Source: a virus
Reading direction: 5' to 3' (one strand)
IMG/VR virus record: IMGVR_UViG_3300042860_002611
Coordinates: 1 to 64,000 of that record
Length of the DNA: 64,000 nucleotides
The translations under genes and the position numbers were made by a program. Shown here piece after piece: positions 16,648 to 24,920 of the stretch. Under the pieces are notes generated by a model. It was given only the letters and a program-made list of their open reading frames with translations, made no database searches and had not been told where the DNA came from. The first letter of the stretch is position 1. Each line of letters begins with the position of its first letter.

Positions 16648-16950
16648 ATGCAAAGATATGACGAATTTACCGAAATAATTCATACCCAAAACGGAAAACG
16701 AAGGTTTTCTTCGCTTTATTATCCAAAATTGGAAAAGAAAAGTAGTGATACCTATATCATTAGTAAATCAAGTGACAGGTTGGACTTACTTTCATTTCAA
16801 TACTACGGAGATGCCCGGTATTGGGTATTGATTGCAAAGGCCAATAAACTTCACAATGCAACCATTAGGGTTCCAGTTGGAATTAGATTGAGAATACCTG
16901 ATTTAAGGTTAGATGAAATAGAACAATTATTTTTAGACGCACAAAATTAA
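16648..16950 (+). CDS. gp53: Baseplate wedge protein, gp53-like with LysM-type fold
   Basis: 100 residues. The central part SDRLDLLSFQYYGDARYWVLIAKAN is the LysM-like pattern of T4 gp53 and related wedge proteins, followed by VPVGIRLRIPDL. gp53 joins wedges around the hub. It sits directly before the gp27-like hub gene with no gap. Its first 18 bases are duplicated at 15317. Confidence 0.75.
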   Translation: MQRYDEFTEIIHTQNGKRRFSSLYYPKLEKKSSDTYIISKSSDRLDLLSFQYYGDARYWVLIAKANKLHNATIRVPVGIRLRIPDLRLDEIEQLFLDAQN

Positions 16951-18978
16951 ATGTCAGAATCCTTATATAGACGTAATCCGAAAGAAGGTGATATTATAAA
17001 TGTCCTCAAATCAAGGAGGCAACTATATAACCGTGATTACATTCAAACCAAGGATGGTAAAAGTGTATCGGTAAGAAATCCTGCTTGGGTTACTTTGACA
17101 GGATATGATAAAAGTTGTGGCGGTGGAGAATCAAAACAACTTCCGATTAAAACTGAAAAAATAGATGCGACATATTACTCGGGGGGATCAATTAAACCCG
17201 CTCCTGATATTGAAAGCGTTGTGGTTGAATATAGTGGAGAGCATGGAATGGCGAGAAAAGTTACCGGAAGGATTCGATGTTATAAAATTTCAGATTTTGA
17301 AGAAATACAAAGATATTTTCTTTTGCCCGGAAATGAGATAGATGTCAGTTTCGGGTATGAAAATCCATCTTGGGGCTACGGAAACGGAAAAACATTAAAA
17401 GGTTTTACAGTTGCAACTTTTTCGTTCAACACAACCCAAGATGGTCATTGGCTATGTGAATTTACTGCTGTTTCTGCCGCCGAAGCAGTAAAAACGTTGG
17501 ATATGCAGTTGGTTGTTTGTAATGGATGTAATGATGGAACAGGACAAAGTTCAAGTTCCGGCCCATTGAAATATATTATTTTTGAATTTGGAGGCGGTCA
17601 AAGTCAAAATCCGGTCAAAGGAATTGCACAATTAATTGCTTCTGATTCAGAAAAAAACGGAACAACCTCAATTGATGATTTACAAGACGGTGAAGTTATA
17701 ACTGAATTTATTGATTATCGTCCGGGATCGCAGGATAAAAGTGCTGGAATTGTGGTTTATAGAGGTGATCATATTCGAGATTGGCAGGGAAAAATTGGCG
17801 CATGGATTGGTTCAATTTCAAAATATTTAGGGTTAACCAAGACAGAAATTGAATCGACGAATAACCAAGTCTACGTTACAGTTGGTTATATCATTAACAG
17901 GATGATAAATGACCAACTTTTAAAAGCCAAAGGTTGTGGCATTGCGCACGAAAGAAATAAATTCAATGAAATGAAAATTGAGTTTCATCCCATTTATTCT
18001 AAATGTAAAATTGCTGACGGAATTACAAGTGGTGACCCATTGACTGTTTTGTTGCTCGGAAACGGGAATTATAAAAATGATAGTGGTCAAGGTAAAAACT
18101 TTGATTCTGATTGTAAAAATTTAGGTGCAGTTAAAAGTTACAGTAGCGGAGATATTAAAATTCAGAATATTTTAGTGCATCGTGATGTTGTTATTTCCGC
18201 ATTTAACGACGCAACCAAACAACGTGAAGCGAACGCAGATTCAACAGATAATTTGAATTCAAGTAAAAGTGAAGTTGTAAACGTGATTGACTTTTTCGAC
18301 AAAGTTTCAGACCACATTTCTTCTGCAAGCGGAGGTTCTATTTCATTGAAAATAGTTGAAAATCCTGATGATTTGAAAAGTTTAATCGTCGTTTGTGAAA
18401 ATTATGGTGTAAGTGATAAACTTCAATGCGTTGTATTTGATCCGGTTGACGGAGACGGTTCAACTCGAACTTGTGACGTTCAATCAAACGTCGGGTCACA
18501 AGAATATAGAGCAGCAATGTTTGTAGGTTCGAGTAAAAAAGGAGATTCAGTAGCCGCAATTCGCGATTGTACTGATAAATTAAAAGAAACTCGTGAAAGT
18601 GAATATTCGAAAGCCAAAACCGATAAAGACGCAATTATTAAAAATCCGGGAAATTTAGGTAAAAACTCTTTCGACCCGCAAGAAATAAATGGTTTAAAAG
18701 CAGTCATGACTCGGCTTCACAATAATAACCCAAAAACAGGAACTGACGAAAAAGTTCATTATCCGGGAATGTCCATAAGTTTGGAAATTGATGGTACTTG
18801 GGGATTTACACCGGGTAATGCAATTTCAACTACCCAAGTTCCGAGAAAATGGAGAACGAGTTTAAATTCATATTTTATGATTTCAAGAGTAACGCATTCA
18901 TTTCAACAATCCGACTGGAGCTGTAAAATAGATGGGATTTTAGGATATTACCCAAACATTGAGTATATTCAATTATGA
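16951..18978 (+). CDS. Baseplate hub protein, gp27/gpD-like
   Basis: 675 residues. The first ~190 residues (PDIESVVVEYSGEHGMARKVTG, then LLPGNEIDVSFGYENP and LKGFTVATFSFNTTQDG) resemble the beta-barrel domains of tail hub proteins that bind the tube end. The C-terminus (NSYFMISRVTHSFQQSDW) is the usual end of such hubs. It is larger than T4 gp27 (391), with a long middle domain of unknown role and a Cys pair (VCNGC) near 185. Its stop overlaps the start of the next gene. Confidence 0.65.
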   Translation: MSESLYRRNPKEGDIINVLKSRRQLYNRDYIQTKDGKSVSVRNPAWVTLTGYDKSCGGGESKQLPIKTEKIDATYYSGGSIKPAPDIESVVVEYSGEHGMARKVTGRIRCYKISDFEEIQRYFLLPGNEIDVSFGYENPSWGYGNGKTLKGFTVATFSFNTTQDGHWLCEFTAVSAAEAVKTLDMQLVVCNGCNDGTGQSSSSGPLKYIIFEFGGGQSQNPVKGIAQLIASDSEKNGTTSIDDLQDGEVITEFIDYRPGSQDKSAGIVVYRGDHIRDWQGKIGAWIGSISKYLGLTKTEIESTNNQVYVTVGYIINRMINDQLLKAKGCGIAHERNKFNEMKIEFHPIYSKCKIADGITSGDPLTVLLLGNGNYKNDSGQGKNFDSDCKNLGAVKSYSSGDIKIQNILVHRDVVISAFNDATKQREANADSTDNLNSSKSEVVNVIDFFDKVSDHISSASGGSISLKIVENPDDLKSLIVVCENYGVSDKLQCVVFDPVDGDGSTRTCDVQSNVGSQEYRAAMFVGSSKKGDSVAAIRDCTDKLKETRESEYSKAKTDKDAIIKNPGNLGKNSFDPQEINGLKAVMTRLHNNNPKTGTDEKVHYPGMSISLEIDGTWGFTPGNAISTTQVPRKWRTSLNSYFMISRVTHSFQQSDWSCKIDGILGYYPNIEYIQL

Positions 18979-19376
18979 AAATAAGAACAATTTTAAGAGA
19001 AATACAACAAAGCACTTCAAAGTTCTTCGATAATTACAAAAAAGAAAATGAAGGAAAATTGAATCAGTGTCGTGAGATGTGCAAGGAAAAAGGTTATCCG
19101 TTAAACAACCAACATGATGAATATTTCTTTAAAGAACATGGGAAGTTGATGAATATTCCCATCAACAAAATTCAAATAGGGCAAAAGAAAGTTGAATCAA
19201 AGGTTCTTGACAGAAAAGGAACCCAAATGGATTTGGAAAATTATAAACCTATTCATGTATTTAAGTTTGAAGGAAACTTGTATTTACATGATGGACATCA
19301 CAGAACAGTAAACTTGATCGAAAACGGAAAAAATACGGTCAAAGGTTATGTTGTAAACTTGGATAAGATGAAATGA
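18975..19376 (+). CDS. Tagged ParB/sulfiredoxin-like protein
   Basis: 133 residues. The tag MKIRTILRE (L-R-E, residues 7-9) is followed by a helical stretch with two Cys and then a ParB/Srx-like core: INKIQIGQKKV, PIHVFKFEGNLYLHDGHHR with the DGHHR motif at 106-110, and TVKGYVVNL. This fold is known in ParB N-terminal domains (CTP binding), sulfiredoxin and some phage nucleases. Which activity applies is unclear. The ATG overlaps the hub stop as ATGA, and the next gene overlaps it in the same way. Confidence 0.65.
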   Translation: MKIRTILREIQQSTSKFFDNYKKENEGKLNQCREMCKEKGYPLNNQHDEYFFKEHGKLMNIPINKIQIGQKKVESKVLDRKGTQMDLENYKPIHVFKFEGNLYLHDGHHRTVNLIENGKNTVKGYVVNLDKMK

Positions 19377-20002
19377 AAATTAAATTTATAATCGAGGGAG
19401 TTCAAGAAAATAGTGAGTTATATCAATTGACTGATTTAATTTTGGAAGAATTTTCAAAAATTCCAGAAGATCGATTGTTTGATACTACATTGAACTTGAA
19501 TAAGTTTAAAAATAACAATTTTAAATATATTAAAAACTTAGTTGAATCTGACATCGAAGTAGAAATTGCAGGTCGTAAAAGTTATTATTCTGGGCCATAT
19601 AAATTAATAGCATTAAGCGAAACTGAATATTTGTCCGCACCAGAAGGTTCAGATATAAAAAAGATATATAGAAATATACTTGTACATGAACTTCAACACG
19701 CTTATGATGATTTAAGAAGTAAAGGAAAATACACCCAAGATAAACAAAGTCAGGAATATTATAAATCAAAGTACAAATCACATTATTCATATTTGAAACT
19801 TCCACATGAAGTTTGGGCAAGGTTTGCTGAATTGGCCGAACACATTACCATTTATATTCGTAAAAGTGATTTGGTCGGTATTGTAGAAGATAACCTACGC
19901 GGATGGGAATATTTAGACGAACCAATGAAACGCAGAATCTTGAAATCTGCATATAAACTTTATGATATTAAACGAGAAGAACATAGGAGCAAATTAAAAT
20001 AA
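19373..20002 (+). CDS. Tagged zinc metalloprotease-like protein
   Basis: 209 residues. The tag MKIKFIIE ends I-I-E before Gly. HELQH at 105-109 (NILVHELQHAYDDL) is a gluzincin/metzincin-type zinc motif with the catalytic Glu, and HEVWARFAE near 145-153 could give a third ligand. There is no signal peptide. If packaged, it could mature virion proteins or attack a host target after injection; both are inference. It overlaps neighbours at both ends (ATGA, TAATG). Confidence 0.7.
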   Translation: MKIKFIIEGVQENSELYQLTDLILEEFSKIPEDRLFDTTLNLNKFKNNNFKYIKNLVESDIEVEIAGRKSYYSGPYKLIALSETEYLSAPEGSDIKKIYRNILVHELQHAYDDLRSKGKYTQDKQSQEYYKSKYKSHYSYLKLPHEVWARFAELAEHITIYIRKSDLVGIVEDNLRGWEYLDEPMKRRILKSAYKLYDIKREEHRSKLK

Positions 20003-20571
20003 TGCCTCGTATATCGCAACCATACTTCAATTTACATCAAATTGTTACTGGAAAATACACCAGTGGCAATGAATTTGTATTGAGGAATGGTGAAGATTAT
20101 GTTGGATTATTTCATATATTACCAACAGGACAAAGATTTTCAGGAAGTCAACCTGAACCTTTAAGTGTTGAGTTATTTGAAAAAAGATTCACTCCAACTC
20201 TGGATATTTTAAGGTACAACCAAATAACCGAAAGTGAAATTAATCGTTATATTCCTCCTATTTTATTTTACCCCCAAGTAACGGACGAAGATTACAAACG
20301 AGGAAAGATTCAAAGGTTCTTTGTTCAAAAAAGAAACAGTCCGTTAAACACCATAATGGAAATAGATGGACAACAATATAATTCAATCAACAATGAAAAT
20401 AACCCGGGAATAAACGGAGTGATTTGGAACAAACTTTTATTGGAATGGCGAATTTCAAAAATAGAACCCAAAGACGCAAGTTACTTGAATGAATTGGAGG
20501 TTCAAAAAAGTATTCCTAAATTCCCATACATTCAAACTTATTTAACCAACTTTTTGGAGTTTTATAGATGA
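20002..20571 (+). CDS. Putative baseplate or tail structural protein
   Basis: 189 residues with no tag. Beta-rich segments (VTGKYTSGNEFVLRNGEDYV, GLFHILPTGQRFSG) and the run IPPILFYPQVTDEDYKRGKI are of a type seen next to baseplate genes in T4-like marine phages. Structural role is inferred from position after the hub. It starts TAATG with the preceding stop. Confidence 0.5.
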   Translation: MPRISQPYFNLHQIVTGKYTSGNEFVLRNGEDYVGLFHILPTGQRFSGSQPEPLSVELFEKRFTPTLDILRYNQITESEINRYIPPILFYPQVTDEDYKRGKIQRFFVQKRNSPLNTIMEIDGQQYNSINNENNPGINGVIWNKLLLEWRISKIEPKDASYLNELEVQKSIPKFPYIQTYLTNFLEFYR

Positions 20572-20783
20572 ATAGACCACATATTGAAGAAATGGGATAT
20601 TATGATTTAGAATTTTTATGCGAATTTGAAAATTTTGAATGTGTTGAATTTTGGAAAATATTTAACCAATTTGAATTAAATGAAATTTCGTATGAAGAAT
20701 ATATAAAATTGATAAATAAACTTGAATTTAAAATTAGAGATGAGCGGCCAGAGTTGTTCAACTTAGGAGGATTAATGTTTTGA
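20568..20783 (+). CDS. Small acidic hypothetical protein
   Basis: 71 residues, rich in Glu, Phe and Tyr (YDLEFLCEFENFECVEFW), overlapping both neighbours by 4 bp. No family recognised; could be a small regulator or chaperone. Confidence 0.55.
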   Translation: MNRPHIEEMGYYDLEFLCEFENFECVEFWKIFNQFELNEISYEEYIKLINKLEFKIRDERPELFNLGGLMF

Positions 20784-21316
20784 AATTAAATGATATTTTA
20801 GATGAATTGATTGAGGAGTATAATCAAAAGGGACAATATCATCCAATTGATTCACTTGATGAAGCAAATATAACGACTGCGTTGTTATTGGGAGAATTAT
20901 TGAATCCGGAAAATGCTTATCAATATTTTTATGACAGGGGCTGTTATAGGTTTAAAGATGATGATGGAATTATTTTTACCGCAATAATGACTTCAAGTTT
21001 AGGTAAAACTGAAAATTTTTGCGAGTTCAAAACTTTTTGGTATGAACCAAATTCAAGAATTCCAATTTACAATAAACTTCCCCAAAATAGTTCAGGAATT
21101 GTTGGAAGTAAGAGAAGTGATACAGTTGCAAAAATTTTCAGAGATGAAATTATTCCTAAATTTAAACAACAAGATTTTGCTCAACTTTTAGTATTCAACC
21201 CAGTCAGTCACCAAAGATATTTATTCTCGATGCGATTGATTAAAAAGTTTATACCCAAAGATTGGGAAATTGAAGAACAATACCCAAAACGAATTATTAT
21301 AAGGAAACCAAAATGA
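20780..21316 (+). CDS. Tagged hypothetical protein
   Basis: 178 residues starting at TTG that overlaps the previous stop (TTGA). The N-terminus MKLNDILDELIEE holds two possible protease sites (L-D-E and I-E-E). The body has mixed alpha/beta segments (FAQLLVFNPVSHQRYLFSMR, then DWEIEEQYPKRIIIRKPK) faintly reminiscent of acyltransferase folds, but no CoA-binding motif is clear. Function unknown. Confidence 0.6.
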   Translation: MKLNDILDELIEEYNQKGQYHPIDSLDEANITTALLLGELLNPENAYQYFYDRGCYRFKDDDGIIFTAIMTSSLGKTENFCEFKTFWYEPNSRIPIYNKLPQNSSGIVGSKRSDTVAKIFRDEIIPKFKQQDFAQLLVFNPVSHQRYLFSMRLIKKFIPKDWEIEEQYPKRIIIRKPK

Positions 21317-21537
21317 AAATATCAAAAATTTTAACTGAACGTTCTTTTTCAAAATACGAAGAGTTTCAAGATGCTTTGATGGCAGCAAAGGAAAAGAACA
21401 ATTACAACGAATTTAAAAACATACTTGAAACCAGTCTAAAAAACCGTCAGTATGATTGGTTTGGTAGGTATTTTCAGTTTGTGAACCAAGACGGGAAACT
21501 TACCAAGGATATTTTCAAATTAGCGACTCCTTTCTAA
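21313..21537 (+). CDS. Small tagged protein ending the tail operon
   Basis: 74 residues. The tag MKISKILTE (L-T-E) is followed by a helical, charged body (KYEEFQDALMAAKEK). It overlaps the previous gene as ATGA and is the last gene before a promoter, so it closes the tail/tag operon. Confidence 0.6.
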   Translation: MKISKILTERSFSKYEEFQDALMAAKEKNNYNEFKNILETSLKNRQYDWFGRYFQFVNQDGKLTKDIFKLATPF

Positions 21538-21544
21538 ATGAAAT

Positions 21545-21584
21545 GTTAAACATTTGGAAATGTCAAGGTTTTAACCTATACTTG
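21545..21584 (+). promoter_or_regulatory. Bacteroidota-type promoter with upstream GTTAA element
   Basis: GTTAAACATTTGGA starting at 21545 and TATACTTG at 21577-21584; 32 bp between GTTAA and the -7 box and 23 bp from TTGG. Predicted start near 21590, about 10 nt before the ATG at 21601. Confidence 0.75.
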
Positions 21585-21600
21585 TGAAAAACGTTTTTAA

Positions 21601-22140
21601 ATGCAATTCATTGAGGAAAATGATGAAGTCAAAGGTTGGAAGCAAAAAAGGAAATTAATCGTTCCAGTTTTATCAGACCATAAGAAACATTGGGTACTGA
21701 ATCGACTTTCATTCATATACGCATACGACTTAGAAAATTTTGACGAATGTATTTTAACTTTCAACCATAACGATGCACAGAACCTTCACATTTCAATTCT
21801 AAGCGACTTTATAGGTCAAGACAACTTCATATATCAGAAAAAATACTTAAACGATTGTGGGCAAAATTATGATGCTCAAATGGCTTTTTGGTTAGAAACA
21901 AATGAGAAGTTAGAAGTTGAGGTTCCTTTTACAATAAGAAGTTATTGGAACCAGTTTAGAAGCGTTGAAAATATAAATGATTATATCCCCATAATGAAAT
22001 GGTTAGAATGGTGCAGAGAATTAAAGGATAAGTTCGTTATAAATGTTAAAAATTACGAACCTGACGAAACTTTGAAACAATATGATAAACTACTTGAAAA
22101 TTTAAGTATAATTGAAAAGAATGGGATTTACACCAGATGA
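21601..22140 (+). CDS. Hypothetical early-type protein
   Basis: 179 residues, rich in aromatic and acidic residues (YAYDLENFDECILTFNHND). First gene after a promoter, so probably expressed early. No motif recognised. Confidence 0.65.
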   Translation: MQFIEENDEVKGWKQKRKLIVPVLSDHKKHWVLNRLSFIYAYDLENFDECILTFNHNDAQNLHISILSDFIGQDNFIYQKKYLNDCGQNYDAQMAFWLETNEKLEVEVPFTIRSYWNQFRSVENINDYIPIMKWLEWCRELKDKFVINVKNYEPDETLKQYDKLLENLSIIEKNGIYTR

Positions 22141-22222
22141 AAATAAGAAAACTTTCAAGTTCCATTATGATACCAAAATGAAAGTCAAACAAATTGCTAA
22201 ACAGTTGAATATCGAAATATGA
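22121..22222 (+). CDS. Very small ORF, possible helix-turn-helix peptide
   Basis: 33 residues from ATG 22121, ending KVKQIAKQLNIEI, which looks like half of a helix-turn-helix. Its TGA overlaps the next ATG (ATGA), which supports translation, but the length makes the call weak. Confidence 0.35.
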   Translation: MGFTPDENKKTFKFHYDTKMKVKQIAKQLNIEI

Positions 22223-22419
22223 GAAAAACTAAAAATAAATGGAAGACTGATAAGTGTGGAAGATGTGGAGAAAAACATTTTAATTATACCGGAAAATTGG
22301 ATAAAAATAATATTGAATATGTTATATGTGGACGAACAAATAAACGAATAAATGTTGATGGTTTGGGTAAAGAAGGTAATACGTTTGCGTTTCCAACATT
22401 ATGGATTAAAGAAAATTAA
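22219..22419 (+). CDS. Small zinc-ribbon-like protein
   Basis: 66 residues, basic, with CGRCGEKHF and later VICGRTNKR: three Cys plus His that could bind one zinc. Function unknown. Confidence 0.6.
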   Translation: MRKTKNKWKTDKCGRCGEKHFNYTGKLDKNNIEYVICGRTNKRINVDGLGKEGNTFAFPTLWIKEN

Positions 22420-22432
22420 ATATTGAAATATG
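22411..22432 (+). repeat. Direct repeat before a start codon
   Basis: AAATTAAATATTGAAATATG lies directly before and into the start codon of the 22430 gene and recurs at 23234-23252 before the 23250 gene. It looks like a re-used translation start region and a recombination point. Confidence 0.6.
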
Positions 22433-22759
22433 ATTATTACAGATTTTAAACTACGACAATATGCTCAAGAGATTGGTAGAATTTTAGTAAATACTCCAAA
22501 TGAACGAATAGTCGAAATTCATTACGATTTTTTTCATGGTAAAATCCCAAAAGAAATTGAAGGTATTTACCCATTTAATGAATGTGAACATGAAACTTGT
22601 TCACATATTAATAAATTATTTTTTAAAATTTTTAGTAACATTGCACATAGAATTGTACCAGACGAAATGTTTATAAAATATCGTTTTAAAATGAATGTTG
22701 ATTTCGATTATACTTCCGGCCGTAAATTTGATATTGAAAATGAAGAAATTGAATATTGA
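22430..22759 (+). CDS. Hypothetical protein
   Basis: 109 residues with a cluster of His/Cys (HYDFFHGK, ECEHETCSHINKLF) that might bind metal. Preceded by the repeated A/T-rich start region. No family recognised. Confidence 0.6.
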   Translation: MIITDFKLRQYAQEIGRILVNTPNERIVEIHYDFFHGKIPKEIEGIYPFNECEHETCSHINKLFFKIFSNIAHRIVPDEMFIKYRFKMNVDFDYTSGRKFDIENEEIEY

Positions 22760-22777
22760 ATTATAAAAAATAGAATA

Positions 22778-22957
22778 ATGGCTAAATACGAAGTTTTACA
22801 AGCAAAGGCCGGAAGATTTTATTTTCAGTTAAAAGCGAAAAACGGTTTCGTAATTGCTACCAGTCAAAAATATGCTTCCTTAGCAGCGTGTTATAATGGA
22901 ATCGCATCTGTTCAGGCAAATGCTCAAACTGAAATAATTGAAGATAAAACTAAATGA
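22778..22957 (+). CDS. YegP-like (DUF1508) small protein
   Basis: 59 residues, starting at ATG 22778. GRFYFQLKAKNGFVIATSQ followed by YASLAACYNGIASVQANA is the single-repeat form of the YegP/DUF1508 family (E. coli YegP has two repeats). The family is small and of unknown biochemical role, suspected in stress or DNA-related functions. Confidence 0.8.
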   Translation: MAKYEVLQAKAGRFYFQLKAKNGFVIATSQKYASLAACYNGIASVQANAQTEIIEDKTK

Positions 22958-22958
22958 A

Positions 22959-23087
22959 TTACACAGAAGCATATTTCATAGACCATTGCGAGGGTGGTTG
23001 AGTGGGAGCGGCAGGAGTTTGTTCGGTTTGAGTGGTAGTAGTGGTGCTATTTGTGGTCGAATTGGTGTTGTTATTGTTTTCAGCCAT
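22959..23087 (-). CDS. Possible 42-residue Asn/Thr/Pro-rich peptide
   Basis: Starts MAENNNNTNSTTNS, continues with a Thr/Gln/Pro-rich stretch and ends WSMKYASV. A TAnnTTTG box lies upstream (23120-23113) but the -33 spacing is 3 bp too long. It may be the start of a host gene brought in with the element. Opposite in strand to all neighbours. Low confidence as a real gene. Confidence 0.3.
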   Translation of the reverse strand: MAENNNNTNSTTNSTTTTTQTEQTPAAPTQPPSQWSMKYASV

Positions 23088-23204
23088 AATTGAAAGTGCT
23101 TTGAGTGATGACCAAAGGTAAACAAAAAGCCGGTATTTTAAAACAAAAATATTTAATCATTGATAATCAATGACTTACGCAATAATTTGCGGGCGGGTAG
23201 ATTT

Positions 23205-23227
23205 GGGGTACAATATGCGGATAGTCA
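23205..23227 (-). repeat. Single inverted-repeat end related to the 15624 element
   Basis: On the minus strand TGACTATCCGCATATTG (17 bases identical to the element ends) followed by TACCCC. No partner end is present in the window, so this is a solo or truncated element end. Confidence 0.7.
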
Positions 23228-23249
23228 TTTTAAAATTAAATATTGAAAT

Positions 23250-23573
23250 ATGAAATATATTAAAAATTTTAAAGTTAAAGAAGTTCATAAAGGTCAATAT
23301 TCAGAAATTCAAAAAATTACTTTTGAAAACGGATATATTGCTACTCCGGAAGAAGATACTGGTGGAGAATATGCATATATGATTATTGATGGTTACGAAT
23401 TGAACCCCGACGATTTAGTTTCGTTTAATTGTGAATTGGATGAATATGATTGCATTTCTGATTTTGAATTTATCGAAATTAATGGATTTTTATATCGAGC
23501 GTGGGTTGAATCTGAGGGTGGAAACGATTGTACTTGTTTATCATTTTATAAATCAAATGAACTTGATTCCTAA
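23250..23573 (+). CDS. Hypothetical acidic protein
   Basis: 107 residues, Asp/Glu rich, beta-strand pattern with NCELDEYDC and GGNDCTC. It starts directly after the repeated A/T-rich start region. No family recognised. Confidence 0.6.
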   Translation: MKYIKNFKVKEVHKGQYSEIQKITFENGYIATPEEDTGGEYAYMIIDGYELNPDDLVSFNCELDEYDCISDFEFIEINGFLYRAWVESEGGNDCTCLSFYKSNELDS

Positions 23574-23892
23574 AATAGAAACGCAAACTCTTGAAGATTT
23601 GAAATCAATAGGACTTCATGGAAATAACCTTGTTCAAGTTGAACGCCCAAGTTTCTTTTTTAATCGGGAAATAGGTGAAATAACCTACGATGATAATATA
23701 ATTTTTGACGACAAAGTTGTTGTTGGGATTTCAAGGTTCACTGTCATTTCAAGAAGACTGTTCATTAATGACAAATCTTATAAATCTCAATTAGAATGGT
23801 GGAATAGTCGAAAATTAATTGCTTGGTATCCATCGGTTCAATATGGTAATGATATAGCATATTTGGTTCGATTTAAAACTTTAATTGATTAA
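23557..23892 (+). CDS. Hypothetical protein
   Basis: 111 residues using ATG 23557 (MNLIPKIETQ); the frame is open further upstream but that overlaps the previous gene by 140 bp. Beta-rich (EITYDDNIIFDDKVVVGIS). Stop overlaps the next ATG (TAATG). Function unknown. Confidence 0.6.
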   Translation: MNLIPKIETQTLEDLKSIGLHGNNLVQVERPSFFFNREIGEITYDDNIIFDDKVVVGISRFTVISRRLFINDKSYKSQLEWWNSRKLIAWYPSVQYGNDIAYLVRFKTLID

Positions 23893-24572
23893 TGTTTGAA
23901 TATTCAGAATACCATCCTTTCACTTTAACAGGTCGCCCATCAAACCACTTCAACAATATCAATTATGCTGCCTTAAATAAAGAAGATGGTTCAAGGCAAA
24001 GGTTCGTTTCCAGATATGAAGATGGATTTTTATTTGAAATAGATTTAAGTGGCTTCCACTTGTATTTAATTTATTTGATTTTAGAAAAATCATTCCCCAA
24101 AGACATTTATAAGGAATTGGAACCTTTTTATCCTCCCGATGTAAACCCGAAAGAATATACCTTCAAACAGATATATGGTGGGGTTGACGAAAATCTTGTA
24201 AATGTTGAACCATTTAAATCAATTAAACAACTTCAACATAACATTTATGAACAATATAAGCAGGGTAAACTAACGACATTTTTGTTTGGTAGAAAAATTA
24301 CAATCAAAGGTTTAACCCAAACAAAGTTGTTTAACTATATGCTTCAAAATTTGGAAACTGAATTTAATACAAGTTTGTTGTCTGAGTTGAACAAACGGTT
24401 AGAACATAAAAAAACAAAACTAATCCTTTACACTTATGACTCTTTCCTGTTTGATTATTCAATTTCGGACGGAAAAGAAACTTTAAATGAAATAATCCAA
24501 GTATTTGATGGAATACCCTTTCACGTTAAAGCAGGAAAAAATTATCACGAATTAAAACAAATAAAATTATGA
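23892..24572 (+). CDS. Minimal family-A DNA polymerase palm/fingers protein
   Basis: 226 residues. The order of motifs follows the family-A polymerase core: TGRPSNHFNNINYAAL (13-28; like TGRLSS..PNLQNIP), motif A FEIDLSGFHLYL with Asp51, motif B K87 to Y95-G96 with the same K-x7-YG spacing as Pol I, LFGRK at 131-135 (like LFGRRR), NYMLQNLETE (like N.piQG.aAd), and motif C LILYTYDSFLFD with Asp183. The exonuclease and thumb domains are absent. It is either a very compact polymerase or a regulator derived from one. A separate family-B replicase exists at 42502. Confidence 0.7.
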   Translation: MFEYSEYHPFTLTGRPSNHFNNINYAALNKEDGSRQRFVSRYEDGFLFEIDLSGFHLYLIYLILEKSFPKDIYKELEPFYPPDVNPKEYTFKQIYGGVDENLVNVEPFKSIKQLQHNIYEQYKQGKLTTFLFGRKITIKGLTQTKLFNYMLQNLETEFNTSLLSELNKRLEHKKTKLILYTYDSFLFDYSISDGKETLNEIIQVFDGIPFHVKAGKNYHELKQIKL

Positions 24573-24850
24573 AAAAATTAGAATTGAAAAGCGCAGTAAT
24601 TAATCACATTATAAATGCGTCACTAAGTGAAACATCATATATAGATGATGTTATTGCCGGGATTGGCATAGATGCTGTTCCAGATTATTTGCACCATTCA
24701 TTGGCTATCGCAGCCGCCGGTCATATATTGAAAGCCTCCGGACAAGTTCTTGTGGAAATTGCAAATGAAACATCGGGCGTAGATATATATAAATCAGATG
24801 TGGATACAATAGGATTTGAACAAGCAGTATTTGTTTATCGGAAAAAATAA
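24569..24850 (+). CDS. Hypothetical protein
   Basis: 93 residues, helical, Ala/Ile/Gly-rich (LHHSLAIAAAGHILKASGQ). It overlaps the polymerase-like gene by 4 bp and ends just before the gp32 promoter. Function unknown. Confidence 0.6.
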   Translation: MKKLELKSAVINHIINASLSETSYIDDVIAGIGIDAVPDYLHHSLAIAAAGHILKASGQVLVEIANETSGVDIYKSDVDTIGFEQAVFVYRKK

Positions 24851-24879
24851 TTAAATGATGAATTATTTCCTAATCTTTT

Positions 24880-24920
24880 GTTAATGGACTTGACTTTCTG
24901 AAAAAAATTACTTATATTTG
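24880..24920 (+). promoter_or_regulatory. Promoter of the gp32 gene
   Basis: GTTAATGGACTTGAC from 24880 and TATATTTG at 24913-24920, a perfect TAnnTTTG. 33 bp from GTTAA and 23 bp from TTG to the -7 box. Predicted start near 24926, giving a ~70-nt leader before the ATG at 24997, enough for autoregulation as known for T4 gp32 mRNA. Confidence 0.85.

Larger units (their letters stand above)
22958..23249. other. Gap with insertion-element remnant
   Basis: About 290 bp without a plus-strand gene. It holds a minus-strand 42-residue ORF (22959-23087), a TACCTTTG -7-like box for it at 23120-23113, and at the right end a single inverted-repeat end. Local G-rich patches (GCGGGCGGGTAG) differ from the surrounding phage DNA, so part of it may be of host or insertion-element origin. 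Confidence 0.55.

Noticed and set aside
22411-23253. Direct repeats as ends of a mobile element around the YegP-like gene
   Set aside because: The repeat is A/T-rich, sits exactly at start codons of two genes and lacks inverted ends, so it is better seen as a shared start region.
23431-23556. Longer version of the 23557 gene
   Set aside because: It would overlap a good gene (23250-23573) by 140 bp in another frame; an ATG at 23557 gives the normal short overlap.
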